Assembly (NCBI RefSeq): GCF_030929495.1
Contig: NZ_JAVFWN010000007.1
Coordinates: forward strand, 1-64,000
Direction of reading: 5' to 3'
DNA: 64,000 nt
DNA from: Nocardioides sp. LHD-245
GTDB lineage: Bacteria; Actinomycetota; Actinomycetes; Propionibacteriales; Nocardioidaceae
Positions 9,201-17,637 of the stretch are shown here, in pieces. Each line of letters begins with the position of its first letter. The stretch's first letter is position 1. A model generated the notes under the pieces. That model saw only the letters and a list, made by a program, of their open reading frames with translations. It made no database searches and was not told the DNA's origin. A program made the position numbers and the translations under genes.

Positions 9201-12200
9201 GGTCAGCTCGGCCTGGGTGACACCGCGGGACGGACCACGCCGACCCAGGTGACGGCGCTGAAGGACGCCGGGATCCGCCAGGTGTCCAGTGGCTTCGGGT
9301 CCTCCTATGCGATCGGGCGCGACGGCACCGTGTGGGCCTTCGGTGGCAACGCGTCCGGTGAGCTCGGCGACGGCACCACCACCCAGCGCACCAGCCCGGT
9401 CAAGGTCACGACGCTCGGCCCCGGCTCCAACGCCGGCCCGGTCCGCCAGGTCGTCGGTGCCGACAGGAGCGCGATCGCCCTCCTGCGCGACGGCACGGTC
9501 CGCGTGTGGGGCATCAACAACGCCGGGCAGTCGGGCGGCGGATCGGCCGCGGCCACGGTGTCGACACCCACGCAGGTGCCGAACCTCACCGGGCAGGTCG
9601 CGGTCGCGGGCGGCTGGGCGACGATCGCGACCGCCGACCAGGCCGGCCGGATCCGGGTCTGGGGATCGACCGCGAACAACCAGCGGGCCGACAATACGAA
9701 CCCGGCCACCACCGCGACCCCCGCACCGGCCGGGATCGACATCTCGCCCTACCGCTCCGCGCTGTGGGGCGTCCAGGGCAGCCGCGACGCGACCGGCAAC
9801 CTGGTCACGACCACCATGGACCGCCTCGGCCAGCCCCGCCGCGCCCGCTCCGGTCGCGGCAACGACGTCCTGACGTCTGCCTACGACCGGATGACCGGCT
9901 ACGACGCCGCCGGCCGGCCGGTCTCGTCCAGCGGAGCCCAGCATCGCTCCCCGGACACCGTCGCCCGGACGACGTACGACCCGTTCGGCAACCCGGTCAA
10001 GACGATCGACGCGCGCGGTGTCGCCGCGCGGGCGACCTTCGACGCGCTGAACCGGCAGCTCACCAGCCACGTGACCCGGACCCCGGATGCCGTCGCTCCG
10101 GGATCCTGCCCGGGCACCGCCGCGGCCGCGGAGTGGACCAGCGCGCAGAACGACCACCGGGTCTGCGTGACATCGACGACCTACGACGGCGTCGGCCGGG
10201 TGCTCACCACGACGGATGCGAACAGTCAGGTCACCACGACCCACTCCGACGCCGCGGGTCGCCAGCGCCGGGTCGACACGCCGCGCACCGAGGGCGGCAC
10301 CGAGATGCTCACGTCGCGCTGGAACTACGACCGCGAGGGACGGGTGCTCGACGCCTGCTCACCGCGACAGTTCGTGGAGGCAGAGGACGGCGATACGCCG
10401 AACACGGCGGCCGGCTGCGCCAGCACCGGGGTCCACGCGACCCACTTCGCCTACGACGCGGCCGGCAACACGACCAAGCAGGTCCGGTACCGCTTCGGCG
10501 CGGCCAACCCCGAGCTGACGACCGGCTACGACTACGACGCGGACGGCAACACGACCGCGGTCACCGATCCCAACGGCAACCGGACCACGACGGCGTACGA
10601 CTGGCAGGGCCGGCGTACGTCGATGGAGGTGCCGCGACGCGGGACGAAGACCAACACGACGACGTGGCGCTACGACCCCAATGGCAACGTCACCGCGGTG
10701 CTGGCGCCCGGGTCGATCAACACCGGGTCGGGGGCCGACGGGCATCTCGTCGTCGACGGCACCACGCCCTCGGAGTCGACGGACGGCATCGCGCACGGCG
10801 TGGGCAACCCGTTCCAGATCCCCGACGGTGCGCAGTACCGCGACGTGACGTTGAAGAACGGCGCCCACGTGACGTCGGCCGCCGCGAACGGCCTCCTCTT
10901 CTACGCGAGCGGCACCGTGACGGTCTGCGCCACCTGCTCGATCACCGTCGCCGGCAAGGGCTACCAGGGTGGCGCGGCCGGTAGTGGCGGCAATGGTCAC
11001 GCCGGCGACGCGGCCAACCCCAACCCCGGCAACGGAGGCAAGGGCGGCCGGGGCGGCCTGCTCGGCCTGTCGCCGTCCGGTGGTGGCGGTGGCGGTCACA
11101 AGACCGACGGCGGCGCCGCCGGGACCGGGGGCAGCGGACCCGGGCTGCCCGGCCTGGCCTCGGGGACTGCGGACTTCGCCACGGTGGGCGTCGACTACCT
11201 GCTGGGCTCTGGCGGCGGTGGCGGCGGGGGCGGCAAGGCCCTCACCGGCGCCGGGGGCACCGGCGGCAACGGTGGCGGCTATCTCCGGCTCACAGCCGGA
11301 CGGATCGTGGTCAACGGCACCATCGACGCGTCCGGAGCCGACGGGGTCTCCGGGACCGGCCAGTCCGCCGGTGCTGGTGGCGGCGCGGGCGGCGGGATCT
11401 GGCTGGCCGCGCCCACCATCGAGCTCGCGGCTCCGTCGGTGCTCGATGTGACGGGTGGCGCCGGCGGCGCGGGTGTCAGCAACCGGAATGGTGGCAACGG
11501 CGCGGTCGGCTATATCCGGATCGATGGCGAGGACGTGACGAACGCGCCGGCGGGTGTGGAGGTGACGCGTGGCGACATGATCACCGCGGTGTCCTATGAC
11601 GCCGCGAACCGGCCGGTCGACACGATCGAGGGTGCGCAGACGGTGCAGGCCGATCCGGCTCTCGATGCCAGTGCGTACGCGGCGCCGGACGCGAACGGGT
11701 TCGAGAACACCCGGTCGCGCACGGCGTACGACGCGGATGGTCGGGTGGTGGCGTTGGTGCCGCCGCAGGCGTTCAGTGATGTTGCGTCGTTGATGGCGCC
11801 GAATCTGAACACGGCTCGGCGTCTGGACTATGACCTGGATGGTCGGCCGGTGGCGGCGTACAGCCCGCGCTATGACAACGCGTCGGGGAGTCCGACGGCG
11901 TCGGTCGGTTCGGGCAACGACGGTGGCGGGAGCGTCGATCAGCAGGTCGCGCAGTGCGCGACGGGGCGGGTGCTGGATCTGGCGTTGACGGGGTTGTCGG
12001 GGGCGGGTGCCGCGTTGCCGTCGGCGTATGGCGCGCAGGTGGGTGTGTGTAGGACGCGGACGGTCTATGACCCGGTGGGCAATATCGCGCGGGCGTGGCT
12101 GCCGAGCTCGAGTGGTGGGGCGAGTGCGGGGGATGAGGGCTATCTCGACTACACGTACACCGACGACGGTCTGGTGCAGAACGTCGATGGGCCTGACCCG

Positions 12201-15200
12201 GCGTCCGGGGCCCGGGTGGTCGCGGCGACGAATGTGTATGACGGTGTGGGTCGGTTGGTGTCGGTGACGGATGCGAAGGGGAGTGTGACGCGGACGTCGT
12301 ACTTCGCGGATGGTCTGGTGGAGGAGACCGAGGGTCAGGCCTATGACCCGGATGGTGCCGTGGGTCCGTTGCCGTCGCAGGACGAGAAGACGCAGTTCGT
12401 CTATGACGGGGCGGGGAATCTGGTCTCGATGGTCAACCCGGAGGGGAAGACCACGACGCAGGTGTGGACTAGTGACAACCTGTTGGCTCAGATCGAGGCT
12501 CCGGGGCCGGGTGGTGGTCAGGGCACGGCGAAGACGAGGTACGGCTACGACAAGGTCGGGAACGCGACCGAGGTGTGGCAGCCGGAGGCGGTGCGTCATG
12601 ATCGGCCGCCGATCTACAACGAGTTCACGAAGGACAATCTGCTCGCGGCGACGCATACGCCGGTGAGGTTGACCGAGCCGACGCCGCCGGAGGTGCCGGT
12701 GACGGTGTATCGGTCGGTGCGTTATGACTATGCGCCGGCGGGGATGAAGACGGTCACCCAGACCGCGGAGTGCAAGTCGGACGTGCCGACGGCGTGCGTG
12801 CCGAGCAACGACGATTACGAGGGTGCCGGTTTCGTCAAGCTGAACTACGGCGCGAACGGTCGCCTGAGCTCGCAGATGGGCAGGGACCGGAAGTCTGACG
12901 AGACGCCGACGAAGTCGATCACGACGACGTATGCGCAGCATGGTGGTCCGGCGCAGATCATCGACGGCTCCAGTGACATCACGTTGAGCGTGGGCTACTA
13001 CCTCGACGGAACGCAGCGGCGGGTTGCGGAGTCCGGGGTCGGTGCTGGCGGCGGCGGGAATGTCGGGAACACGAACACGTATGCCTACAACGGTGCTGGG
13101 GCGGTCACGGTCCGTACCGACCGCACGGGTGCGGCCGGGGTCACGGATGACGAGACGTTGACGACGTCGTATCGGTACAACGCTGCGGGTCTGCCGGCGG
13201 GGATGGCTTCGCAGGTCCTCGATCCCGCCTCGGCAGGTGGGGTCGTGACGGCTTATGACTGGGACGAGGCCGGTCGGTTGAGCAGTGCGTCGACGACGAC
13301 GGCCTCGGGTCTGCATCGCGCGGAGTGGTCGTGGCATCCGAACAATGCGTTGGCGGGTGCGCAGACCACGGCTCGGATCTCTGGGTCTGAGGTGGTGGTG
13401 GGGAAGTACGAGTACTTGTACGACAAGAACCGCAATGTCACCAAGCAGACCGTGACCAGTGATGGTGGGTCGGGTACGGGTGGCTATGTCAACGAGTACA
13501 CGTATGCGCCGAGCGAGCAGTTGCTGTCGTGGGATCACCAGGTCACGGCTGGTGGGGGTACGGCCCAGGAGACGGCGTACACGTGGGACAAGAACAGCAA
13601 CCGGACCTCGGTCACGGTCGACGGTGTGTTGGCGTCGGAGACGTCGTACAACTGGGACAACTCGGTGGCGAAGGTCGAGACCCCTGGTGCGGCTGATCGG
13701 GTGTATGCGTACAACGGGTTCGGGTTGTTGACCGCGGATGGGTGCAACACCTATTCGTATGACGCGTTCGACCGGGTCGAGAAGCAGGTCACCAGCGGTT
13801 CCACGGTGTGTGGCAGCAATGGGCGGACCACGACGTATGACTATGACGGGTTGGACCGGCAGCGGATCGTGACGGTGTCGTCGGCGGCCAAGCCAGCTGC
13901 GAACCGGGCCACGCGCAGTGTGTTCGACGGGTTGTCGACGAGCCTGGTGGGACAGGTCGGTGCGGTCAATGGTGACAACGACGGGCCGAGTGTGTTGTAC
14001 CAGCTCGATCCCGGCGGCACCGCGACTGCGTACGCGCAGTCTGGTCCGGGTGGGGCGAGCACGGGTGGGGGCAAGGCGTTCCTGGATACCGACGGTCGGG
14101 GCGATGTCACCGCGATCACGTCCTTCGCCACCGGCAGTGGCGGTGGGGATCATGTGGTGGCGTGTGCGGTGCGTTATGACCCGTTCGGGACGCCGGTGGA
14201 TGCTGCCCCGTCGGGGCCGGCGAGTCATCCGGACCCGGGGTCGCGGGGTGATGGGAACGGGGTGTGCAAGACCGACAGTCCTGCAGCGGAGGTCACGGGG
14301 AACGCGGTCTGGTATCGGGGTCAGGTGCGGGACGGTTCGACGGGGAACTACCAGCTGGGGACCCGGACCTATGACCCGGCCAAGGCGGCATTCACCACGC
14401 CGGACTCGTATCGGGTGTCGTCCTCGGCCACCGACCTGAGCGTCAGCGTCGACCCGCTGACGTCCAACACGTACACGTATGTCAACGGCAACCCGATCAA
14501 TCTGATGGACTCCGATGGCCACAAGCCGAGGTTCGTCGATGAGGGCACCCACGAGTACACGGTGGGTCCGAAGGGCACGTTCTCCGATGTCAAGCCGAAG
14601 CCGCCGCCGAAGACGCCGGCACCGTTCCCGTCGGGTACGGAAGCTGGGTCAGAGGGGTACTACGGGGTGTACGGGGAGGCTCGTTCCGCGGGAGAGACCC
14701 CAGAGGAGGCCTCTCGCTTGGCCTACGAGTGGTGGCTGGACACCTACTTCGACAACAGGTTCGAGGGCTATGACAAGGTCGCGGCTGCGTACTGTTCCGA
14801 CCTCGGTGTCGGCAATGTTCGGTGCGCGGAGGTTACGCCGATCGATCTTGTCGTGGGGATCGCCAAGGACAAGTTCGACACGTGGTCCGGGTGCGCCTTC
14901 CGCTTTGATGTGTCGGATTGTGTCGGTATTGGTGTCGATGTGGGGCTCTATGCGGCGAGTCTCGGTGTCGGGAAGCTCTTCGCGGACGCAGCGAAGGTCT
15001 CGGATCAGATGGCGGACCGAGCCGCAAACGCAGGACGAACGGGGGCACGGTCGTGCCTGAAGTCGTTCGGCGGCACCATGCTGGTGCTTATGGCCGACGG
15101 CTCAAAGAAGCCGATCCAGGACATTGAGGTCGGCGACGACGTCATCGCCACCGATCCTGAGACCGGCGAACGCGTCGCTAGGAAGGTCACCCGCGTCTGG

Positions 15201-15719
15201 GTCCACGACGACCAGGTCCTTGACCTTGTCGTCGATGGCGAAGTGATCACGACGACTGAGGACCATCTGTTCTGGTCCGTGACCGACCAGCGCTTCGAGC
15301 GAGCGGACGAGCTCGCGGCTGGCACGATCGCGCTCGGAGATGGTGGCCGTCAGCTCACGGTGTACGGTTTCCGTCGAGGTACCGAACGCGCGGCGCTCGC
15401 CTACAACCTCTCGATATCCGGGGTTCACACCTACCACGTCGGCGATTCAAGCGTTCTGGTCCACAACGACTGCTATAAGTTCGGTGGCGAGGCAGCCAAC
15501 TTCTCTGACGACGAGCTCGCCCAGTTCGTTTACCAACACGTTGGTGAGGGCGATCTTGCCGGACGGCCAGCGCTGGACCAGATTGCGAGGGTGATGCAAC
15601 GCGGGACACCGACACGCATCCGGGATGACGCAGTCCAATTCGATCTTGACGGAGTCCGCGTGATCATCAATGAATCTATGCCTTGGCGTAGCACGGCAGT
15701 GGTGCGCAATGGAGGCTAG
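3246..15719 (+). CDS. Giant RHS/YD-repeat polymorphic toxin with kelch, LamG, RCC1, glycine-rich and Hint modules
   Basis: The product is 4157 residues. Order of parts: basic N-terminus and membrane/signal segment (about 22-43); Pro/Ala/Glu-rich linker (50-285); five kelch-like repeats with MAYD and VVLFGG cores (about 297-605); start of the RHS shell (about 760); LamG/concanavalin-like domain (YWRLDEASGT, FTVETWMK, WHHVVYRYNG; about 1353-1575); RCC1 repeats (LWAWGANGSGQIGNGS; about 1816-2169); YD repeats (2179-2485); a glycine-rich block (about 2492-2765); more YD repeats (2779-3620); and the RHS core ending GNPINLMDSDGH (about 3640-3758). A Hint domain follows from C3937 (LMADGSKKPIQDIEVGDDVI) to VHND. 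The last ~82 residues are the toxin, ending VRVIINESMPWRSTAVV. The start has GGAGGT upstream. The YD repeats should form a shell enclosing the toxin, which the Hint domain may release. Codon use changes near 11.55 kb and again near 14.6 kb. Confidence 0.9.
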   Translation: MAEHRTTRSGGFVVRWARRRGGLVALIVAAVLVTSVVAVVAVTADREEPWTPFDVAGKRVDTEADPIDPMKRPAGAKGVDLGEPEAPADSGPGRDEIKPAQAKKQCAAPEQVPGPDAAKGALGDVLAGLAEAEEVCAYSETGQAEDLVDAVPLALADGAVAAPAPAPATTEDQAEGPAAATPPETPAGTPTDEPADEPGTETPPASDQPDEDVPAPSPTQESSRGARSDDTVVGQDAGRVRPAAARGSPADLDRVLTPVPAVSRSQQVPASSSRRAAAAAVPPAGEYLSPNWVQAATSTRPPALTYPAMAYDEARGQVVLFGGTLTAGGYSDQTWTWDGVTWTQRTPATSPGARTRATMAWDPVGQQVVMFGGQTAGATPVNEVWAWDGTTWASVSATGTPPSARTGASMAYDNARSAFVVFGGQTSSTTVVNDTWQLKNPGSGWAWTQIQAAGASGAPAARMDHRLAYSASTSQLVLFGGATPPCTTACSILGDTWTLGTGASSWTSQSPTHVPPARASHAMTFDPALGAVVMFGGADYSGSSLVLRSDTWAWTGADWSEAVGIASPTGRAGSALAAGPGGQVVQYGGHAGGASYLDETWSYNAALPVLGIDVERASDPSRPGDDIWTGDTIRVQITAANAGVDSIDAGDQVSVVSALQEDVLAAGTDFRWGASGSLSTIGACGSGVTAVCGLVENLTATIGNIQIPPAGLRVGEFLAAVTGGPKGCHLVDIPAIASSLLGGSAPVAKPITVCGGGLGLEDWWTYDTTDLGGGGSASVNVANGNLVVKQYDTDPVQAPGQLAIGLGRVYNSQDLMSGGGPIGAGWQFDVGGTGATATGFGIAGLKLPNLQNVKRPLSMTYVDRDGTRHVFKLRSLGASIGNLSLPIDLTGQQGLLDSILGLLNPATLPYALSSIVEGLAYTNLCLDKAYTGPPGSNMFLFRYIGMGNNNCTTPAQSGELTLGWSLIHPNRMRYDFNQGGDLVRVTDPAGQQLVYDPSFQYGPTDIVTSSCETGAACPKVTIAYDKTPLSTDRLVEVKDTAGRVTTYVVSRDLTLPLLREVWEPGNPYTTTAGARPSSAYTYASAGNPCAGSVGGTITSGQLCSVTDANGEKTTFSYVEAPAGPDRIAMVKDRRANASGGDAHGLATKYTWTDSSSRENPGTYLATADMAAPDDLSSCGTTCHRIRYSDIDRWGRVGQIAEGTTGGTDPNDPGSGMYAAQTGYFWDGMGDAEGGGIASCSQPTVTMNHNLCQVIRRAEPTEEPFVPGEVGTGTLSGVAVHDQATDYLYGDFGQRLRERVLLDATQPWTDANSAITTWGSHEQYFDAGTGQRAFNNHVVGDGQVESSAGGGTYRQAVMQDNPAAYWRLDEASGTTMTSQTGTKHGVYGPGITYGEPGVVHGNAAVGERVAGWTGLVSPFNGFAHGTSASGSDFTVETWMKTANTGAEYAFQWGASSTAYASVGRVSGGLPFVALYSNLLAGESLVVYTPTSVADDAWHHVVYRYNGSGSASGVQIWIDGQQAPTVTYSDTLAGSFSTDLSAGTLGYSVNAGATLDEVAVYPTTLSGARIEAHYSAARGATRVKADTLYAVVDEIQELSPRGNESANAGKWGEYLTSIRRDLPGDGVLSSTNKVAGSSVCGTAVRGNTGLVCEVDAPAAEGVSRGVCALPTSNLPVGSPTAPTPSPSYASSCTTYEYTNLGQRSLMRTPKANAASSSGSLKPATEYRYYPVVTTCTGEARKACDLSGSGSAGGWLKAVVDPEGEKIVYAYDVAGNVARTWDRNAAQGKDLTAAWADATAPPTTRFVDTVSANPVTSDALSVSNTALVAIAPDGTVTGAGSNASGELGDGSTSNRKTPVRADPMTNAVQVVQTATGTTSGCASTVYLTGGGEVWVTGAGTTRPERRTGLPSGILSIAAGGCHLLALDSEGGLWAWGANGSGQIGNGSTSSVGTPVKVLDDVSTMAGGNLSSLAVKTDGTTWAWGANSTGQLGLGDTAGRTTPTQVTALKDAGIRQVSSGFGSSYAIGRDGTVWAFGGNASGELGDGTTTQRTSPVKVTTLGPGSNAGPVRQVVGADRSAIALLRDGTVRVWGINNAGQSGGGSAAATVSTPTQVPNLTGQVAVAGGWATIATADQAGRIRVWGSTANNQRADNTNPATTATPAPAGIDISPYRSALWGVQGSRDATGNLVTTTMDRLGQPRRARSGRGNDVLTSAYDRMTGYDAAGRPVSSSGAQHRSPDTVARTTYDPFGNPVKTIDARGVAARATFDALNRQLTSHVTRTPDAVAPGSCPGTAAAAEWTSAQNDHRVCVTSTTYDGVGRVLTTTDANSQVTTTHSDAAGRQRRVDTPRTEGGTEMLTSRWNYDREGRVLDACSPRQFVEAEDGDTPNTAAGCASTGVHATHFAYDAAGNTTKQVRYRFGAANPELTTGYDYDADGNTTAVTDPNGNRTTTAYDWQGRRTSMEVPRRGTKTNTTTWRYDPNGNVTAVLAPGSINTGSGADGHLVVDGTTPSESTDGIAHGVGNPFQIPDGAQYRDVTLKNGAHVTSAAANGLLFYASGTVTVCATCSITVAGKGYQGGAAGSGGNGHAGDAANPNPGNGGKGGRGGLLGLSPSGGGGGGHKTDGGAAGTGGSGPGLPGLASGTADFATVGVDYLLGSGGGGGGGGKALTGAGGTGGNGGGYLRLTAGRIVVNGTIDASGADGVSGTGQSAGAGGGAGGGIWLAAPTIELAAPSVLDVTGGAGGAGVSNRNGGNGAVGYIRIDGEDVTNAPAGVEVTRGDMITAVSYDAANRPVDTIEGAQTVQADPALDASAYAAPDANGFENTRSRTAYDADGRVVALVPPQAFSDVASLMAPNLNTARRLDYDLDGRPVAAYSPRYDNASGSPTASVGSGNDGGGSVDQQVAQCATGRVLDLALTGLSGAGAALPSAYGAQVGVCRTRTVYDPVGNIARAWLPSSSGGASAGDEGYLDYTYTDDGLVQNVDGPDPASGARVVAATNVYDGVGRLVSVTDAKGSVTRTSYFADGLVEETEGQAYDPDGAVGPLPSQDEKTQFVYDGAGNLVSMVNPEGKTTTQVWTSDNLLAQIEAPGPGGGQGTAKTRYGYDKVGNATEVWQPEAVRHDRPPIYNEFTKDNLLAATHTPVRLTEPTPPEVPVTVYRSVRYDYAPAGMKTVTQTAECKSDVPTACVPSNDDYEGAGFVKLNYGANGRLSSQMGRDRKSDETPTKSITTTYAQHGGPAQIIDGSSDITLSVGYYLDGTQRRVAESGVGAGGGGNVGNTNTYAYNGAGAVTVRTDRTGAAGVTDDETLTTSYRYNAAGLPAGMASQVLDPASAGGVVTAYDWDEAGRLSSASTTTASGLHRAEWSWHPNNALAGAQTTARISGSEVVVGKYEYLYDKNRNVTKQTVTSDGGSGTGGYVNEYTYAPSEQLLSWDHQVTAGGGTAQETAYTWDKNSNRTSVTVDGVLASETSYNWDNSVAKVETPGAADRVYAYNGFGLLTADGCNTYSYDAFDRVEKQVTSGSTVCGSNGRTTTYDYDGLDRQRIVTVSSAAKPAANRATRSVFDGLSTSLVGQVGAVNGDNDGPSVLYQLDPGGTATAYAQSGPGGASTGGGKAFLDTDGRGDVTAITSFATGSGGGDHVVACAVRYDPFGTPVDAAPSGPASHPDPGSRGDGNGVCKTDSPAAEVTGNAVWYRGQVRDGSTGNYQLGTRTYDPAKAAFTTPDSYRVSSSATDLSVSVDPLTSNTYTYVNGNPINLMDSDGHKPRFVDEGTHEYTVGPKGTFSDVKPKPPPKTPAPFPSGTEAGSEGYYGVYGEARSAGETPEEASRLAYEWWLDTYFDNRFEGYDKVAAAYCSDLGVGNVRCAEVTPIDLVVGIAKDKFDTWSGCAFRFDVSDCVGIGVDVGLYAASLGVGKLFADAAKVSDQMADRAANAGRTGARSCLKSFGGTMLVLMADGSKKPIQDIEVGDDVIATDPETGERVARKVTRVWVHDDQVLDLVVDGEVITTTEDHLFWSVTDQRFERADELAAGTIALGDGGRQLTVYGFRRGTERAALAYNLSISGVHTYHVGDSSVLVHNDCYKFGGEAANFSDDELAQFVYQHVGEGDLAGRPALDQIARVMQRGTPTRIRDDAVQFDLDGVRVIINESMPWRSTAVVRNGG

Positions 15720-16125
15720 GCGACGGTTGACGATGGCCGATGCCGCGAAGATTCCCTGCGGTGAAGACCGCCTACCGCTCGCCGATCTAGTGGATAGTTG
15801 GAGTGGTCACGTTCTTCGTCTCTATGACGAGTGTGACCAGCACTGGGACGACCGGACTCGCGATCTATGGGGGATTGACGACCTCGTTGCCGCGTATCTG
15901 ATCCGTGATCGGATTGACCGTGCCATGGCGAGCATTGAGCAACGTCCGCCTCATTCGGTCAGGCTGGCGGATGCAATGCTGCAGTCGTTCACCGAGGAGT
16001 CCGACGGGAGTTGGGCCGAGCTCGCGGGAGGGCCGTCTAAGGCCGGCTGGTGGTGGCTTCGGGTGCCGACGTCGGGGCCTATCTACGAACAGTTGCGAGG
16101 GCTGGGTTGGGAACCGCGCGAATGA
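15709..16125 (+). CDS. Candidate immunity protein for the RHS toxin
   Basis: The 138-residue acidic protein (DSWSGHVLRLYDECDQHWDD, LVAAYLIRDRIDRAM, then GWWWLRVPTSGPIYEQL) has no signal peptide or membrane segment. It overlaps the end of the toxin gene by 11 bases, the usual place for the cognate immunity gene of a polymorphic toxin. No known enzyme motif is visible. The start is uncertain: ATG 15709 keeps the longest plausible reading, TTG 15727 has GGAGG at 15711-15715 eleven bases upstream, and ATG 15733 is also in frame. Base composition is visibly less GC-rich than the surrounding chromosome, like the toxin tip, suggesting that the two arrived together. The function is inferred from position only. 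Confidence 0.65.
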   Translation: MEARRRLTMADAAKIPCGEDRLPLADLVDSWSGHVLRLYDECDQHWDDRTRDLWGIDDLVAAYLIRDRIDRAMASIEQRPPHSVRLADAMLQSFTEESDGSWAELAGGPSKAGWWWLRVPTSGPIYEQLRGLGWEPRE

Positions 16126-16277
16126 TCAAGTCCACCTGCGCTGGTTGAAGTGCCCTGCAAGTCTTCGCCGCGGCTGACCTGGGGCTGGCAGAGTTGGGTC
16201 TGCTGCACCAATCGGTGACAAGGTTCGAGTGACCTACAGGATCGTTGAACGCTCATACGCCAGCAGAGCAGTCGATG

Positions 16278-16302
16278 CCGGCGTCCCGGGGACGGGTGCC
16301 GG
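16278..16302 (-). terminator. Hairpin downstream of the membrane protein gene
   Basis: CCGGC at 16278-16282 pairs with GCCGG at 16298-16302, continued by a CCC/GGG inner stem. It sits directly against the minus-strand stop at 16303. The rest of the interval 16126-16302 shows no further feature. No strong U tract is present, so termination efficiency is uncertain. Confidence 0.4.
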
Positions 16303-17637
16303 TCAGGCGCTGAACAGCAGGAACAGCCCGCCGGCCGTGAACCCGACCATCACGACCAGCAGCGGGAGCTGTCCGGTGATCTGGTCGCGCGGCGGAAGCA
16401 GGCTCAGCGCCCGGTCGTGCGCCGCCACGGCCGCCACGACGTGCCCGACCACGACGGCGAGCACCTTGATGGTGGCGAGGACCTCCGGGTGATACGAGAA
16501 CCAGTACGACGGCTCGATTGCCGCCGTACCGAGGATGTCCCACCCCTTGCCCAGCGGGTCGCTGGCCCGCGCCAGGGTCTGCGTCCCGACGTCGATGAAC
16601 AGGGTCAGGTAATGCGCGACGATGTAGCCGAGGATGATCGGCACGATCGAGTGGGCGTAGCGGCGCGGCAGGTCGCGCCGCGACAGTCCCTCGCGTGACG
16701 GGGTGAGCGCGCTGCCGATGCTGAACAGCAGTCCCGCCGCCACGCAGAACACCACCAGCGCCACGTTGTCGAGCAGGAACTTGCTCACCGACGCGTTCTG
16801 GTAGGTCTTGACCCAGAAGGACGACTCCGCGAAGGAGTCGAAGGCGGTGCTGCCGAACAGGACGCCCACGACGCCGATCAGGCCGGGCGTCGACGGGATC
16901 GTCGCCAGGTTGGCCAGCGGGCTGCGGAGGACCAGGCGCCCGTCCACCCGCGCCCACGGCGACAGCTTGGCGATGAGCGACGAGTAGACCTCGAAAGGAT
17001 CGGCGCTCTCGTAGAAGCGGTTGCCGAAGATCGCGCCGCCGATGAGCATCGCGCCGACGTAGATCGCGCACCACAGGCGCACCGAGCCCAGCTCGGTCGG
17101 GGTCCTGGACGCCAGCTCCAGCCAGACGAACGCGAAGAGGCCGAGCGCCGCCGGCCAGTAGCCGAGCCAGGCGGGGTAGTCGACCAGGCCCTCGTCGGGG
17201 TCGCTGCCCGAGAGCCGGGCGATGCCCGCGTTGATCGTCCGGACCGGGCTGATCGCCCGCCACACCGGGCCGAACACGGCCGAGGCGAAGATCAGGCCGA
17301 CCCACCACCAGACGTAGACGATCCCGAAGAACGGGTTCGTCAGGCTGTCCTGGCCGAAGACCGCCGTGAACACGGCGAACAGGGCGATCACCATGCCGAT
17401 CACGCGCAGCGCGATCCGGAAGGCGGGAGAGGCGGTGACGACGTCGAGGAAGCGGGGCGCCGGGATGCCGGGGAACGTGCCCGCGTCGTACCGGGGGCGC
17501 CGCCAGGCCACGGCCAGGACGGTGAAGGAGACGACGAGCGCGGCGACGGCGCCGGACACCGCGAGCTCGAGCGAGATCGGCAGGTCGGCCTGGCCGCCGA
17601 TGCCGTGGGCCTCGACGGTGCCGGAGGCGGGGCTCAT
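16303..17637 (-). CDS. Polytopic membrane protein of unknown function, partner of the cupredoxin-like lipoprotein
   Basis: The 444-residue protein has about ten hydrophobic helices (for example SGAVAALVVSFTVLAVAW, IGMVIALFAVFTAVFG, IVYVWWWVGLIFASAVFGPV, GYWPAALGLFAFVWLEL). His residues lie within helices near the C-terminal half (AHYLTLFIDVG; GHVVAAVAAHDR). Related actinobacterial proteins are, as I recall, often labelled fenitrothion hydrolase, but nothing here shows a hydrolase motif and I would not use that name. Its ATG overlaps the TGA of the upstream lipoprotein gene (ATGA), so the two are translationally coupled. Together they could form a membrane complex handling copper or another redox metal; this is inference. 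Confidence 0.7.
   Translation of the reverse strand: MSPASGTVEAHGIGGQADLPISLELAVSGAVAALVVSFTVLAVAWRRPRYDAGTFPGIPAPRFLDVVTASPAFRIALRVIGMVIALFAVFTAVFGQDSLTNPFFGIVYVWWWVGLIFASAVFGPVWRAISPVRTINAGIARLSGSDPDEGLVDYPAWLGYWPAALGLFAFVWLELASRTPTELGSVRLWCAIYVGAMLIGGAIFGNRFYESADPFEVYSSLIAKLSPWARVDGRLVLRSPLANLATIPSTPGLIGVVGVLFGSTAFDSFAESSFWVKTYQNASVSKFLLDNVALVVFCVAAGLLFSIGSALTPSREGLSRRDLPRRYAHSIVPIILGYIVAHYLTLFIDVGTQTLARASDPLGKGWDILGTAAIEPSYWFSYHPEVLATIKVLAVVVGHVVAAVAAHDRALSLLPPRDQITGQLPLLVVMVGFTAGGLFLLFSA

Noticed and set aside
10359..14552. 1397-codon open frame on the minus strand inside the RHS gene
   Set aside because: Arg/His/Thr-rich, domain-free, fully antisense to recognisable YD repeats; a GC-rich shadow frame.
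15054..15470. Intein
   Set aside because: The Hint domain is followed directly by a short toxin tip and the stop, not by the resumption of a host extein; it is a polymorphic-toxin Hint.
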